64,000 bases of DNA from Psococerastis gibbosa (Eukaryota > Arthropoda > Insecta > Psocodea > Psocidae), in the NCBI GenBank assembly GCA_963971405.1, contig OZ020487.1, positions 33,837,371 to 33,901,370 of the forward strand, in the 5' to 3' direction. The stretch's first letter is position 1; each line of letters opens with the position of its first letter. The position numbers and the translations under genes were made by a program. This document shows positions 21,625-32,157 of this stretch, piece by piece. The notes under the pieces are model-generated. The model did not search any database. It had not been told where the DNA came from and saw only the letters and a program-made list of their open reading frames with translations.

Positions 21625-23376
21625 TAAGCCTGCCATACCTCCCGGTTTACCCGGGAGGCTCCTGGTTTTCAGCCCAATCTCCCGGCTCCCGGGTGAATGT
21701 TGTCGGGAGGCCATAATCTGCCGGTTTTGGAAAATGGCCCGGAAAATTTTTGACGAAGCGAAATTGTGTCATGAATTTTATGATTTTATTTTTTAAATTT
21801 TATGATTAAGTAGAAATTTTATTCGAATAGCTCCGGACGCCACGTCTCGACTGGCTAGTTTATCAACTTTTTGTCATTTTCTCTATAGCTACCATATTTG
21901 AGAGGTACCTATCTCTCTGATTCAAAATTAATGAAACAAACTATTTGCGGAAGAGGGGGGGCCCGGGGAGAAAATTGGAAAATATAAGTGCAAAATAGTG
22001 GGGTTAAAGCATTTGAACAGCAGTAAAGTATAGAATTTATAAGGCTTACAAAGAAATGCTTATTCATAAAAATAACATATCATTTAGCCAAAATGTATGT
22101 CCAAAATATTGGAGTTTTACATCAGGAAAGCTTACAAAGAAATGAATATGCATATAGCTGCAAACATGTTTTGAAAAAATAGGCCTAAAATGGTGGAGCT
22201 TTACGATTTTAACAGCAGTAAAGTTTATAATTTACTGAGGTAGACATATTCATTAAATTCTCAACATTTTATTTGGGAGGGCTGTAGCCCAATAAGCCCC
22301 GTAGTACTGGTGTGATGTGATTTTTTTATTTTTTATATGCTTCAGTGCGGAAAATGGTCGCTCGCTACTTATGTTGACACTCATTATATTACTAGGTACA
22401 GTTTAAAAACTACTTCTAAATTCGGAAAACTATCAGCAACTCATTTTTCAAAAATTAGGTTGTAGATGAACCTTTCAAAACTTATATTATTTTTTCGATA
22501 TCTTATTTTTATTATCGATCCTCATCTGTCATAGAGTTTCACAAACTCACGAAATTGTAATAAGTCAAATTATTGTAGGTTTCCGTCCAGGTCATCCGAG
22601 TAACAATTGACCAATTTCTCTGCCTTAGTTTTTAAATCCTCGGGGCCAGGGCTTATATTTTGTAAACATTTCAAAAAACCAAATTTCTCATTGATTTCGT
22701 CACAAGCGGAAATTCTTCTATCCAGTGACAGCATAAAATGGTCGGTTATGGGAAGATGTATTTGCCTTATTGGTTGTTTTGGTTTTCTAATCTACGTATA
22801 TCTACTGTAAGTTTTTTATTTTGTGGTATTTTGTGGGGGCCCCTTTTTGGGGGGGGCCTGGGGCCATGGCCCTGGTCAGAGGCGGTCCCAGACCGCATGA
22901 AAGGGGGAGGCACTTGTCAGTAGCGTAACGATAGGTTTTCGAAGGGGCGGTGTATAATTTGGCGCCCCTCCACCCATTTTCATAAAAGTGTATAAAATCA
23001 CCCCACTATTTCAGGCCGATTTATCAAAAAATTTCCTCCCTTGGGTGCAACTAATATAGTGTACCGCATTTAATATATCACCTCTAAAATCTAAATGTTA
23101 AATGCTGCGTACGACCATGCCACCTTATTAATATTTAAGCCAAAAATAAAGTAGCCTACCTATACCCTAATTTTTCCAGAGTCTTTTACTAAAAGGTTTC
23201 ATTAACGAACAAGAAGTTTAAGAAATTTGAAACCTAGCCATATTATAGAGTGATGCCAATATTTTTAAAGCGACTGCGTCCTAGGCTAGTTCGAAAAAAA
23301 ACAGTACCGTAACGTAGGCCTATGTGTGCCAAAATGGAACCTCCCGGATTTTTTAAAAATAAATCTGGCAGGCTTA
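21625..23376. mobile_element. hAT element (1.75 kb) inside Helitron exon 2
   Basis: Ends TAAGCCTGCCA and TGGCAGGCTTA with a perfect 8-bp duplication CCTAAGGG at 21617-21624 and 23377-23384. The interior (21949-22997) is a same-orientation copy of 9395-10460, so this element contains a piece of another hAT plus the left part of the CAGAGGCGG MITE. After 22997 it runs into a module in inverse orientation. Subterminal CCTCCCGG(T/A)TTT occurs near both ends. It encodes no intact protein. Confidence 0.85.
22315..22800 (-). pseudogene. hAT transposase C-terminal remnant, second copy
   Basis: Nearly the same sequence as 9770-10262, including the frame for the FMLSLDRRIS and KAEKLVNCYSDDLDG segments and the downstream SSERSFSALK block, with small substitutions. 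It sits inside the 21625-23376 hAT and is inactive. Confidence 0.7.
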
Positions 23377-23457
23377 CCTAAGGGTCAATGCTTCAACGGC
23401 TCGGGCATCTGAGAACACAGAAGACAGAAGCCTACGTCTAAATAAGCACCGAGAACG

Positions 23458-23977
23458 GTAAGTCATATTAAGATTACAATTTCATATACCAGCATAATCA
23501 GACTTAAGCCTTAGACCTTACCTTCAGCATGGGCGCAGGAACTTCTATTTTGCGCCCAGTAGCCGCAGCCTAAGCACGCGCGGTCTTTCTGGCATACAAG
23601 TAGACGAAATTCAATTGATGAACACCAGTGGTTCTGCACCACAACCAAGCACATATATCACTGGACATGCTACACAAATGTTGTCAATAAATATGTTAAT
23701 TTTAAGGGTTTAATTTTAAGCGTACATTTGCATACATTGAGAACTGAGTTGCATTAAGCAATAGACAGGCTTCCAGGCTTCGCTTAGTTGTTGTTATACG
23801 CACACTGACGTCATTTCAAGCATTAGTTCTGGTTGGTTGATAATACTCGCGGGAAATGTCGCTATCCAAGTGATCTACGCGGGAAATACTTCTAACTTTT
23901 AAATTTAGCTTTGATTTAATTAACCAAACTTTTTTTGGGTAGTACTTTGCTATATTCTTTTCATGTTTTATTATTAG
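23458..23977. other. Inferred Helitron intron 2
   Basis: Starts GTAAGTCAT and ends TTTTATTATTAG. It holds no recognisable coding sequence. CATGGGCGCAGGAAC near 23529 resembles a hAT MITE end, but I found no partner end. Confidence 0.45.
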
Positions 23978-26573
23978 GATGGCAAATGCGAGAGCTGCTG
24001 TTCGAGGGAGGAGGCAACCAAGCCGTTCTTCGAGGCCCGGACGACTTACTTTGGACTTGAAAAATTGATTATTCAACGCACCCCAAAATCTTAATAGGTA
24101 ACATGAATGTAATTTGTCAGTTTTGTAAGGCAAAAAAATTCGGTCGTGAACCAGCGGGGATATGCTGTTCCGCGGGGAAAATTGTCCTCCCCCCACTGAA
24201 AGATCCTCCGCCCCAACTTTTAGCTTACACGTCTGCTGAAAATGCAGTATCGAGACACTTTTAAAAAAAACATTAAAAAATACAATTCAGCATTTCAAAT
24301 GCCTTCATTTGGAGCCACAAAAATTGTTAGTGACGAGAAACCCGGTTTCTTTCCCACATTCAAGGTTCAAGGGCAAATTTACCATAAAGCTGGTGCATTG
24401 CTTCCCCAACCCGGCAGAGCACCGTCTTTTGTCCAAATTTATTTCCTAGGTGATGAGGCTATTGAGGCTGATTTGAGGTGCTCAGTAATACCTGGCACAC
24501 GACGGGACATTATATTAGACCTGCAGAGAATGCTCCATGCTCATAACAGATTGGTTGACATTTTCCAAACTGCACTAGATCATATGCCCACCAACGATTA
24601 TATAAAGTTCGTATATGCGCGGATCAACGTCCAGCAGGGGAACACGCTCGGTGTTTTAACGCGCCAGTTGTAGATGATGTAGCTGTGATTATAGGCACAG
24701 AGCACGAGGCAGATAATAGAGACATTATTCTACACCGCCGAGGGAATTTATTACAGCGCATCAATGAAACCCACAAGTTGTACGATGCATTGCAGCATCC
24801 TTTGTTATTTACCTATGGTGAAGACGGATACCATTTCCAGTATTTTGAGGTGGTGCCAAATACTGCAATAGCCACTGCAAAAAAAGTTTCATCCATGAAA
24901 TTTTATTCATACAGGTTAATGGCTAGGGACGGTGTGAGGAATCACATTTTAGAGTGTCAAATTGACCAAATTATTTCGGCTGAAATTCCTGATATTAATA
25001 TTGATCCAGTTGTACACGAATGTTGCGCGAACAATGATCCACGGCCCATGCGGTGCCTTTAATACGAAAGCGCCTTGCATGGAGAACGGGAAATGCACAA
25101 AAAAATATCCTCGCGCTTTCCTTAACGAAACGTAAAGCGGAGATGACGGCTACCCGCGGTAAAGACGCCGAAAGCCAGCCGATGGTGGGTTTACTGCGTT
25201 ACATAACTACAAAAATGCAGGTGGATGTAATAGAAATTGATAATTCTTGGTGTGTTCCATACTGTCCATTTCTCTCCAAAACGTTTAACTGCCATATTAA
25301 TGTGGAATATTGCCATTCTGTTAAATCTATCAAATATATATGCAAGTATGTGCATAAGGGCAGTGATATGGCTGTATTTAACCTTGCTAATGACCAAAAT
25401 AGGCCCACAGACTGTAGACAGCGTGATGAAATTACCGACTGGCAACTAGCACGCTATGTCAGCAGTAATGAGGCACTATGGCGGATATTTGGCTTTCCTA
25501 TCCATGACAGAAACCCCGCTGTAATTCACTTGAGCATCCACCTCGAAAGTGGACAGCGTGTTTACTTTAACGAGGGCAATGCCCGCCATTTGGCGCTGAA
25601 CCCAAAACAAACGACCCTTACTGCCTTCTTTATTTTATGCCAAACTGACGATTTTGCTAAAGGTTTATTGTATCAAGAAGTTCCCCAATACTTTACATTC
25701 AATCCGAGCTCGCACAGTTTCCATAGGCGCAAGCAAGGCAAACCTGTCGAGAATCGTCCCGAGATCCGGCAGGGTGACGTACTAGGACGTCTGTACACTG
25801 TACATCCTAGCATGGCTGAATGTTTTTATTTGAGGCTGCTATTGTGCCATGTGCGGGGACCGAAATCCTTTACTAACGTTAAAACCATCAACGGGGAGCT
25901 TTGTGAAACCTACAGAGAAGCTTGCGAGAAACTTGGGTTGTTGGAGCATGATGGACACTGGGCCAATGCGCTTGCAGAAGCTGCAGCCACGTGCTCACCT
26001 AATCAGCTTCGTAATTTATTCCTCATGATTTTAGCAAATTGCGCTCCGTCGAATCCCAAAAAATTGTGGGACGAATTCAAAGAGCCCATGAGTGATGATA
26101 TTTTGTTTCAAGCCCGGAGGCGTTTGTCAGACAACTCCTTGAGTTATTCGCCACTCATTTTTAACCAAATTCTGATTATTTTAAAGGACAAATCCCTTCT
26201 TATCAAAGGTAAATGCCTCAAAGAATTGGGACTAGAGTCACCCAATCGCGGCAATGCACCCCACACATGTCTTGACTATGATAGAGAAATTGCCTATAAT
26301 CCAGTAGAGCTACAAGAATTTGTTGCCAATAACGAACCTTTATTACTGACCACCGATCAGAGGAGAGTGTTCCGTACAATTCTTTGTAAAGTTAATGAAA
26401 AAAGGGGGCTTATTCATGCTAAATGCGGCCGGGGTACAGGCAAGTCTTTTATGATCAATTTAATACTGGCAGAAGTACGGAAAAATAGTGGCATAGCCAT
26501 TGCCTTCGTCGGGTATAGCAGCCATGGGAGCTATCTGAAATCTATTTACAAAGGCCTTCAAGGCCGAAGTTAC
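23978..26573 (+). pseudogene. Helitron Rep/helicase gene, exon 3, multiply broken
   Basis: A Helitron replicase would nick and strand-transfer DNA through a HUH Rep domain and unwind it with a Pif1-type helicase. Visible here in order: a basic linker (MANARAAVRGRRQPSRSSRP), a CxxC cysteine segment (CQFCKAKKF...CCSAGKIVLPPL, about 24106-24210), the NIKKYNSAFQMPSFGA block, FKVQGQIYHKAGALLP, ADNRDIILHRRG, FYSYRLMARDGVRNHIL, IISAEIPD, the two-tyrosine motif KYICKYVHKG (about 25335-25365), the conserved middle region, and Walker A GRGTGKS (26427-26447). The frame is broken near 24060, in an A-run at 24262-24270, near 24600 and 25236, by in-frame stops at 25133 and 25160, and near 26507. A deletion near 24957 removes the HUH histidine motif. 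The helicase stops shortly after motif I, where a foldback is inserted. Confidence 0.85.
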
Positions 26574-26588
26574 ATGATGAATCAGTAG
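25053..26588 (+). pseudogene. Longest Helitron open segment (511 codons)
   Basis: The first ~60 codons are out of frame relative to the ancestral protein; from about 25237 the reading is true (SWCVPYCPFLSKTFN onward). It covers the tyrosine motif (Y95 and Y99, K102), the Rep-helicase linker with CHVRGPKSF and LRNLFLMIL segments typical of Helitrons, and Walker A (residues 459-465). The last residues MMNQ and the stop come from the foldback inserted at 26574. Its length arises from decay plus an inserted end, so it should not be read as a working gene. Confidence 0.8.
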
Positions 26589-26830
26589 AATCCGGGATGA
26601 TAGGCCGTGGTCGTTCTAAAGTGTACTTCCATACGTTTCGTCAACATCTGCGGTCGACATCTTCAGTGGAAATTCCTTGACTTCTAAGATTGTATCTCGG
26701 AGGTAAATCGGTGGAATCTTAGAAGTCTACGCAGTTCCACTGAAGATTTCGACAGCAGATGCTGCCGAAACGTATTGAAGTACACTTTCAGAACAACCAC
26801 GGATCATCCCGGACTCTACTGATTCATCAT
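26574..26830. mobile_element. 257-bp foldback MITE, CAGTAGAAT family
   Basis: Two ~128-bp arms mirror each other along their whole length, from ATGATGAATCAGTAGAATCC to GGACTCTACTGATTCATCAT. Each arm carries CTTCAGTGGAA, ACGTTTCG and AAGTGTACTTC blocks. It terminates the Helitron reading frame. Smaller relatives lie at 253-336, 4768-4854 and 27385-27424. No clear target duplication is visible, because the outermost bases are themselves inverted. Confidence 0.8.
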
Positions 26831-27124
26831 ATCGTCAATCTACCCAATATGTATGAGTCTGAATCATTGGTATGATTGGGTATGATTGTGAAGACACTTT
26901 TGTAAATTAAATTTTAGGTTATGCTATAAGCTTACCAAAAAGGTCAACTATTTATGTATTATAGGGGCCATCTCACTGCAACGAAATAGTGAAATATTTT
27001 GCCTATTCAAGAGCCCAAATTTAGGTAGGAATATTTTTACTTTGCTAAGGATATTGGTACGCCAGATTTTCATATTATTTTGTTAGATAACGGCTTGGTT
27101 TGATTTCAACAAGTAAATATGGCC
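26831..27124. other. No gene recognised
   Basis: No continuation of the Helitron helicase is visible after the foldback. No terminal CTRR hairpin of a Helitron 3' end was identified. Confidence 0.4.
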
Positions 27125-27290
27125 ACTACGACCTTTCTCACGAGTTATGCGAGCCCCGAAGGGGTGAGCTGCGTAATGCCCAATGGAACCACGGTAATGC
27201 GAGGCTCCGAAGGGGCGAGCTGCCACCCGCGGCAGGCGCAAGGGGGCGGGTCCGCGAAGCGGTCCCAAGCTCCGCTTGTATATATATATA
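27125..27290. other. CpG-rich island of short hairpins
   Basis: In otherwise AT-rich sequence, two diverged ~50-bp units (ATGCGAGCCCCGAAGGGGTG and ATGCGAGGCTCCGAAGGGGC) are followed by GGGTCCGCGAAGCGGTCCC. Each contains a CGAA-capped inverted repeat. A (TA)n tract and a CTCACCTCCAGTGACGTCA block shared with the ~0.87-kb repeat follow. It is not rRNA or tRNA as far as I can tell. Confidence 0.45.
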
Positions 27291-28279
27291 TACAGAGGTT
27301 AGCTCACCTCCAGTGACGTCATATAACCCCCCCCCCCACTGAATATGGCGACCGCAGATGTTGACGGAACGTTTGGAAGTTTCATATCGACCACGGCCCA
27401 TCACCCTGAATTCTACTGGTTCTTCATACGACTCCGGCTATGAAATCCTTTTTTCTGTGAAAAACTCCTAAATTTTGAAAAATGTCAGCCCCCCTGGTTT
27501 ATATGGTTTATATGGTTAATATCGTACTCGTTCTGAAGGTATAATTTTATTGCTAATCTTTATGAACATTATATTTCTTGCCGTGAGTAGAATAATTACC
27601 CCACTAACATTCCGAAACTGAATGTACCCCCGTTTAGGGAGACATTTACCCCCATAAAAAAATTAGTGTAAATGGGATTTTAAGGTATAGTTTTGACTAG
27701 TCATTCAGCTGGTATTGAAGATCCAAAATACAAAGTTTTAGCTTGTGCCTAATGTTTCCGAACTCAAACCCTAAGCTTACTGTTCTATAGGCCTTGCCTA
27801 TCAAGTAGCAGTCACCTACAATAGCGAACCAATCGTAATTTGCAAGTTGCAACTTGCAACAAGTCAACTCGTTCGCTAGACAGGCGACATCGACAAGGGG
27901 TGGTCAATAACTCTCAACATTTTAAACGGCCACTTAGTCCAGGGATTCGGAACCCCAGAATATACTGTACGTATATACAGTAGTATAAAATTATGTACAT
28001 ATGTATTTCAATTGGAATCATGTAACAAATTTTGTGTTTTTATGGCACGTCTACTATAGCCTGTTATGGTTACAGTGCATCTTCAGAATATAAATGTAGC
28101 CGTATGCATTGAATTAATAATACCTGTTAGCTTAAATATATTTAATGCGTTAAGAATGTATTTTAGATGTGTCATAAAAAAATTTAAGAGTTGAAAATCG
28201 GGCTTGAGAGTGGAAAACATTTCGCTTATCTGAAACGTCTGCCTTGTAGGTCGCCATCTTGGATTATGACCGCCTTATG

Positions 28280-28688
28280 GTCTAGACATAGATTTTAATA
28301 ATAATACTAGATAGCGAACTCCCCTGCATATTTTGAAGCCAGCCGCCATTGCTATAAGTGGATAGAAAACGTTGTTTATATTCATTTAAACCTTGAGTTC
28401 TTATGAGATTTCTTAATATTTTCTGTGAAAATTACTTTCAAAGGCCGGTTCAATCTTTCAGTTTATTTTCAGTGGATTTTGATCAATAGTTACATAAAAC
28501 AATATTAACTGAAATGAAAATAAAATTTATTTCGCCGATAGGTACGTTACCCATTTAGGAAGAGGTACTTTGCGTTCTTTCCGTTCTTTCTATCCACTTA
28601 CAGCAATGGCGGATGGTTTCACAACACTCCCTACAGAGAGCATGGGAGTTCACTATCTAGTATTATTATTAAAATCTGTGGGTCTAGA
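28280..28688. mobile_element. Foldback MITE (~409 bp)
   Basis: TCTAGACATAGATTTTAATA at the left matches the inverse of the right end ATTAAAATCTGTGGGTCTAGA. The arms continue through AATACTAGATAGCGAACTCCC, and a second inner pair (GCCGCCATTGCTATAAGTGG) is mirrored at about 28590-28612. The centre is AT-rich and non-coding. Superfamily not determined. Confidence 0.65.
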
Positions 28689-29440
28689 TTTCTAAATGAC
28701 AACAACAAAATTGGATGGGATAGTTAAAAAAAATGCCAATGGGTATAAGTGACATTTTCTTACTTTATGAGATAAGTGCACCATGGCAATTTCCGAAAAC
28801 TAAACTATGAGCATCTAAACGGTATATCTCTATCATACATAGTTGTTGCGCTATAAGGGGTTGAATAATAGCTGATAATAGCTGCAGGTTGCAGGGATGT
28901 AAAAGAAATAGCTGGTAGATTGGGTGACTGTTGCCAGTCTCTCAGAATGACAACATTAGTCGCCAATAGTCAGTCGGGGTCGGCCAGTGGTAATTAGTGG
29001 GCCAATTAGCCTAAGTCTTATCGAACTTTGCAGACAATTCTTTGTATATAGTCTAGCCAATAAATTCGCCTCAAAACTGTCAAAAATAGATTTTTGTTGT
29101 TGTTGTGGAGAGCTCCAACATATAACATCGTAGGTAATCCACATAAACTTGCTGATCTGAAAGGAAATATCATCCTAATTTTGTCTTCAAAACCAAAGGG
29201 AAAGCACCATGGTCTGTGTTGTTGAACTCTATTTAACACCTATTGTAAAACACTACTATAGGACACTACACTAAGCACCCTCTATCTGAACTTAAAAAGC
29301 GTCGATTGAATGGTTCCTTAGTAAAAGAATTGAACATTTTTATTATTTTATACGACCTGAACCAAACTATCAATGAGACCTAGTGGACTTTCTTTAAATT
29401 AATAAAGTAGGTACCGTATTACAATATGTTAATTTTAAAG
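28689..29440. other. No gene recognised
   Basis: Minus-strand frames at 28956-29144 and 29018-29239 overlap each other and show no motif. Confidence 0.35.
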
Positions 29441-29605
29441 AAATCGTCGGAGCCATTTTCGAGAAAACATTTCTTATTAGTTATTTCATTTTTTTTGTGA
29501 GTATAAAACCCCTAAAATGAATTTATAGTGAAATGAGCTATGGGAAATATTTTTGTGAACCTATATGCCGAATTTCAACAAATTCTATCGGAAAGATTTT
29601 AGACT
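29440..29605 (+). repeat. ~0.87-kb interspersed repeat, central fragment
   Basis: Shares AAAGAAATCGTCGGAGCCATTTTCGAG, GTGAGTATAAAACCCC and TTTTTGTGAACCTATATGCC with the middle of the full copies. Both ends are missing. Confidence 0.55.
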
Positions 29606-29774
29606 ACGACAACAGTTGAATTGTGTATAGCCTACACATTGATAATGTTGCCGTAAATTTTGGCCACCCCGTGGTTGGAATGGTGCTCGCAGTCCGCAGG
29701 TGGCTGGCTCAAGTTAGAACTCGCACTAACCGGCCCTTTGCTCTCGATCATTGTGGTTTGAGCCAGTCTTTGAG

Positions 29775-30304
29775 ATGGTTGGTCGCCGTTCGGCTCACCG
29801 CACTTCCACACCATTTCACTATGCCGCCCGAGCCGCTAGTTTGTCTGTTGCCTGTCGAGTTTCAGCATTGTAAGTATCATTCTTCATCATATACATACAT
29901 ACTGTATAGACCTTAGCAAAAGGTGACTGCAGTCAAAGTATTATCGTTGTTTCTGCAGCGGTTTTAAATGCAAATACAGTATGTAAACTTCACTTTGATT
30001 GCTGCGAAGATCGGAAACATATCGTATTAAGCAGGCTTGGCTTCAGACGAATTTTGAATAGCCGATTTTAATAATTTTTTAAATTTTTTTTTATTTCAGA
30101 ACGACGCCAGAGAAGAGGCAGATCGCATATGGATGCCATAGTACAGCAGGAAAGTACTTGCTACCAACTAATTTAATCAGATCAAGCAGCCTACCAACCA
30201 CAGCACTGAGTTTTGACGATGTTTCTCAATATAGCCAACATCTTGGATTTTTGTACGAACGAGGTTCATTCAGGGTGCTGTCGGAACAACCTGGGGGCGA
30301 ATAA
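29775..30304 (+). CDS. Candidate two-exon small gene (99 codons), unknown function
   Basis: The ATG at 29775 opens a frame (MVGRRSAHRTSTPFHYAARA...) running to GCATT|GTAAGT (donor at 29870). An acceptor TTATTTCAG ends at 30099 after a T-rich tract. Joining the exons gives exactly 300 nt: 99 codons plus TAA (30302-30304). The second exon reads TTPEKRQIAYGCHSTAGKYL and ends with VLSEQPGGE. Two other phases close at or soon after the junction. No domain, signal peptide or membrane segment is recognised. Open frames of this size can arise by chance, so this is a hypothesis based on splice signals and phase. Confidence 0.35.
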
Positions 30305-30369
30305 GGTAGGCTAAATATTTCTTTCTGGTAAATTTCTTGAGAAATGCAGTTTATGGTCAGTATTAATAT

Positions 30370-30540
30370 AATATGCCTTCGATGGCATAGTGGTAGCTTG
30401 TGCAAGTCTCTACACATCATGCGATCGGTGACCGGTCGTAACTCAACATAGTTATTACCTACAAAGGCGACTGAAGAGGTCATTCGGATACATTCATTGC
30501 ATTGTTTGTATGCGAATAATATTAAAAAAAAAAAAAATAC
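30370..30540 (+). repeat. SINE-like repeat, copy b, with A tail
   Basis: CGATGGCATAGTGGTAGC head, GACCGGTCGTAACTCAACA, GGCGACTGAAGAGGTCATTCGGAT and TTGTTTGTATGCG, then a run of about 13 A residues. Same family as 17535-17725 and 36195-36340. Confidence 0.65.
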
Positions 30541-30712
30541 AGGTGCAGTTAAATATTTTTTATTTAATTTTTTTTTGTATTGGAGAACGCACTCATACGA
30601 GAGCCCTTGAAACTCCAAATCACTTTACATACTAATTATGAGCCTGCACCACAAGTTCGGTTAATTACTTTTGGAAAAAACTGGGGACGTTTGAGCAAAT
30701 TCATCTCAAATC

Positions 30713-31109
30713 TTAAGAGTGTACAGCCCGTAGGAAATTGGCAGCCCAAAATTTAGTATTTTTTATTTTTTATTTAAATAACTAAGCAAGTTATTAAAGA
30801 TTTGGCTCATTTAAGTTGTAGAAGACTACTTCATGCATCATTTAATAAGATATTTTTAATTTTGCGAAATTGTAGTTTTTTCATAAACACGATAATAATT
30901 TATAAACAATAACTTTTCGCGTAAAATCGTGTTTATGAAAAACTACAATTTCGAAAATTAAAAATATCTTATTATATAGTATGATGCATGAAGTAGTCTT
31001 CTAGAACTTAAATGAGCCAAATCTTTAATAACTTGCTTAGTTAATTAAATTAAAAATAAAAAGTATTAAATTTCGGGCTGAGAATTTCCTACGGGCTGAA
31101 CACTCTTAA
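30713..31109. mobile_element. 397-bp foldback MITE bounded by TTAA
   Basis: Two ~180-bp arms are near-perfect inverted copies: TTAAGAGTGTACAGCCCGTA on the left mirrors TACGGGCTGAACACTCTTAA on the right. The arms meet at a ~35-bp centre between two CATAAACACGAT sites. TTAA at each end fits a piggyBac-type target, but TA (Tc1/mariner) is equally possible because TTAA is part of the palindrome. Non-coding. Confidence 0.75.
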
Positions 31110-32157
31110 GGCGCAGACTACGCTAGTATACGGTAGGCTATGTCAAATGAATTAATGTTTCAAAGACTTCCATTTGTTGTGCAACGGGTCTTATTTTTAC
31201 GAAATTGGAAAATCTGACGATAATTGGCACGTGTGCCTACCTTGGAAGTCAGGTTCCGGTTCACAAAAAAAAAAAATTAAAAAAAAAAAATCTTAATTTA
31301 CGGCAGGTCTATTAAAAATATCCAATGAAAGGCACAACCTTAACAAAGACGTGTGTGATCAGGGCCGTGCCGTCCATTGAGGCAATGAGGCAGCCGCTTC
31401 AGGCGCCACGCTGCGGGGGGCGCCAAATTGGACAAAAATGTATCCTAAATATACCTTCTAGATTTTCTTTTTATTGAAAACAAAAATTTTAAATATTGAC
31501 ATGAATGCAATATAAAAAAGAATAAAATTTAAAATAATTGTAAAACTCAGAACTAAACAAACTATTTCAAACTTTTTGGCGGCTTTTCAGTCGATACTCG
31601 ATAGGTAAGTGTTTCTTGTTTACGCGTGTCGCGTGGTATCATGTTTGTTTACAAATGGCGCTTGGTTAATTTTTAAAGGCCCAAATTGGTGTTTTTTTAT
31701 TTTCTTGCGAAAAATATCTTTGTGTTAAATTTAAATTTAGCTTCCTCCCCTAATACTCTGCCCTTCCCAATGCCCCAGTGACTGGTGAGTGCTTTCCGAC
31801 CCCGTTGGGCTGACTTAAATACAAAGTACAAATCCTCTATACAGACGCCGTGGGTAGCTTTTGTGAACAATTACCTTACCTAGCTACATACTGTATAAAG
31901 TATAACTTATGGTAAGTAAATTTGAGCAGTAGGCTACATATAGTATATGTATTTATTTATGTATGTAGCTATGCTATTGCATATTTCAGTGAAGGAAGGG
32001 TAGCGCGTTTGCCTTGTACACTACAATAGCTAATTTATTTACTGTAAGTATTTAGGCATTCATTGCCATGGTTGCCGGTTTCCATTGGCTAGTATCTGTA
32101 CTGTATGTGTGGGTGTGCATGCACTATGCACGTAGAGCTAAAGCCTAAACTAATGGA

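Larger units (their letters stand above)
20859..23457 (+). pseudogene. Helitron exon 2: 23-residue Arg/Glu repeats, split by two transposons
   Basis: Coding parts are 20859-21169, 21550-21624 and 23377-23457. Together they give about six 23-residue (69-bp) units of the form RLQGLRVNASxTRASETVET. This arrangement is characteristic of the N-terminal region of Helitron replicases, where successive RETExxRxxRL units precede the cysteine-rich domain. The exon ends CGAGAACG|GTAAGT, a strong donor; with the acceptor at 23977 the frame continues. A Harbinger-like MITE (21170-21549) and a hAT (21625-23376) are inserted in two different units, each with exact target duplications, so removing them leaves the frame open. 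The repeats probably form a charged helical segment. Confidence 0.7.

Noticed and set aside
23816-24196. 126-codon minus-strand open frame
   Set aside because: It is the antisense shadow of the Helitron linker and cysteine region on the plus strand.
24242-26588. Three separate plus-strand proteins in a row that look like an operon
   Set aside because: They are pieces of one Helitron replicase split by frameshifts, stops and a deletion; the gaps between them also read as the same protein in other frames.
27083-27404. Several overlapping Gly/Pro/Arg-rich open frames on both strands
   Set aside because: All arise from the CpG-rich hairpin island; composition explains the absence of stops.
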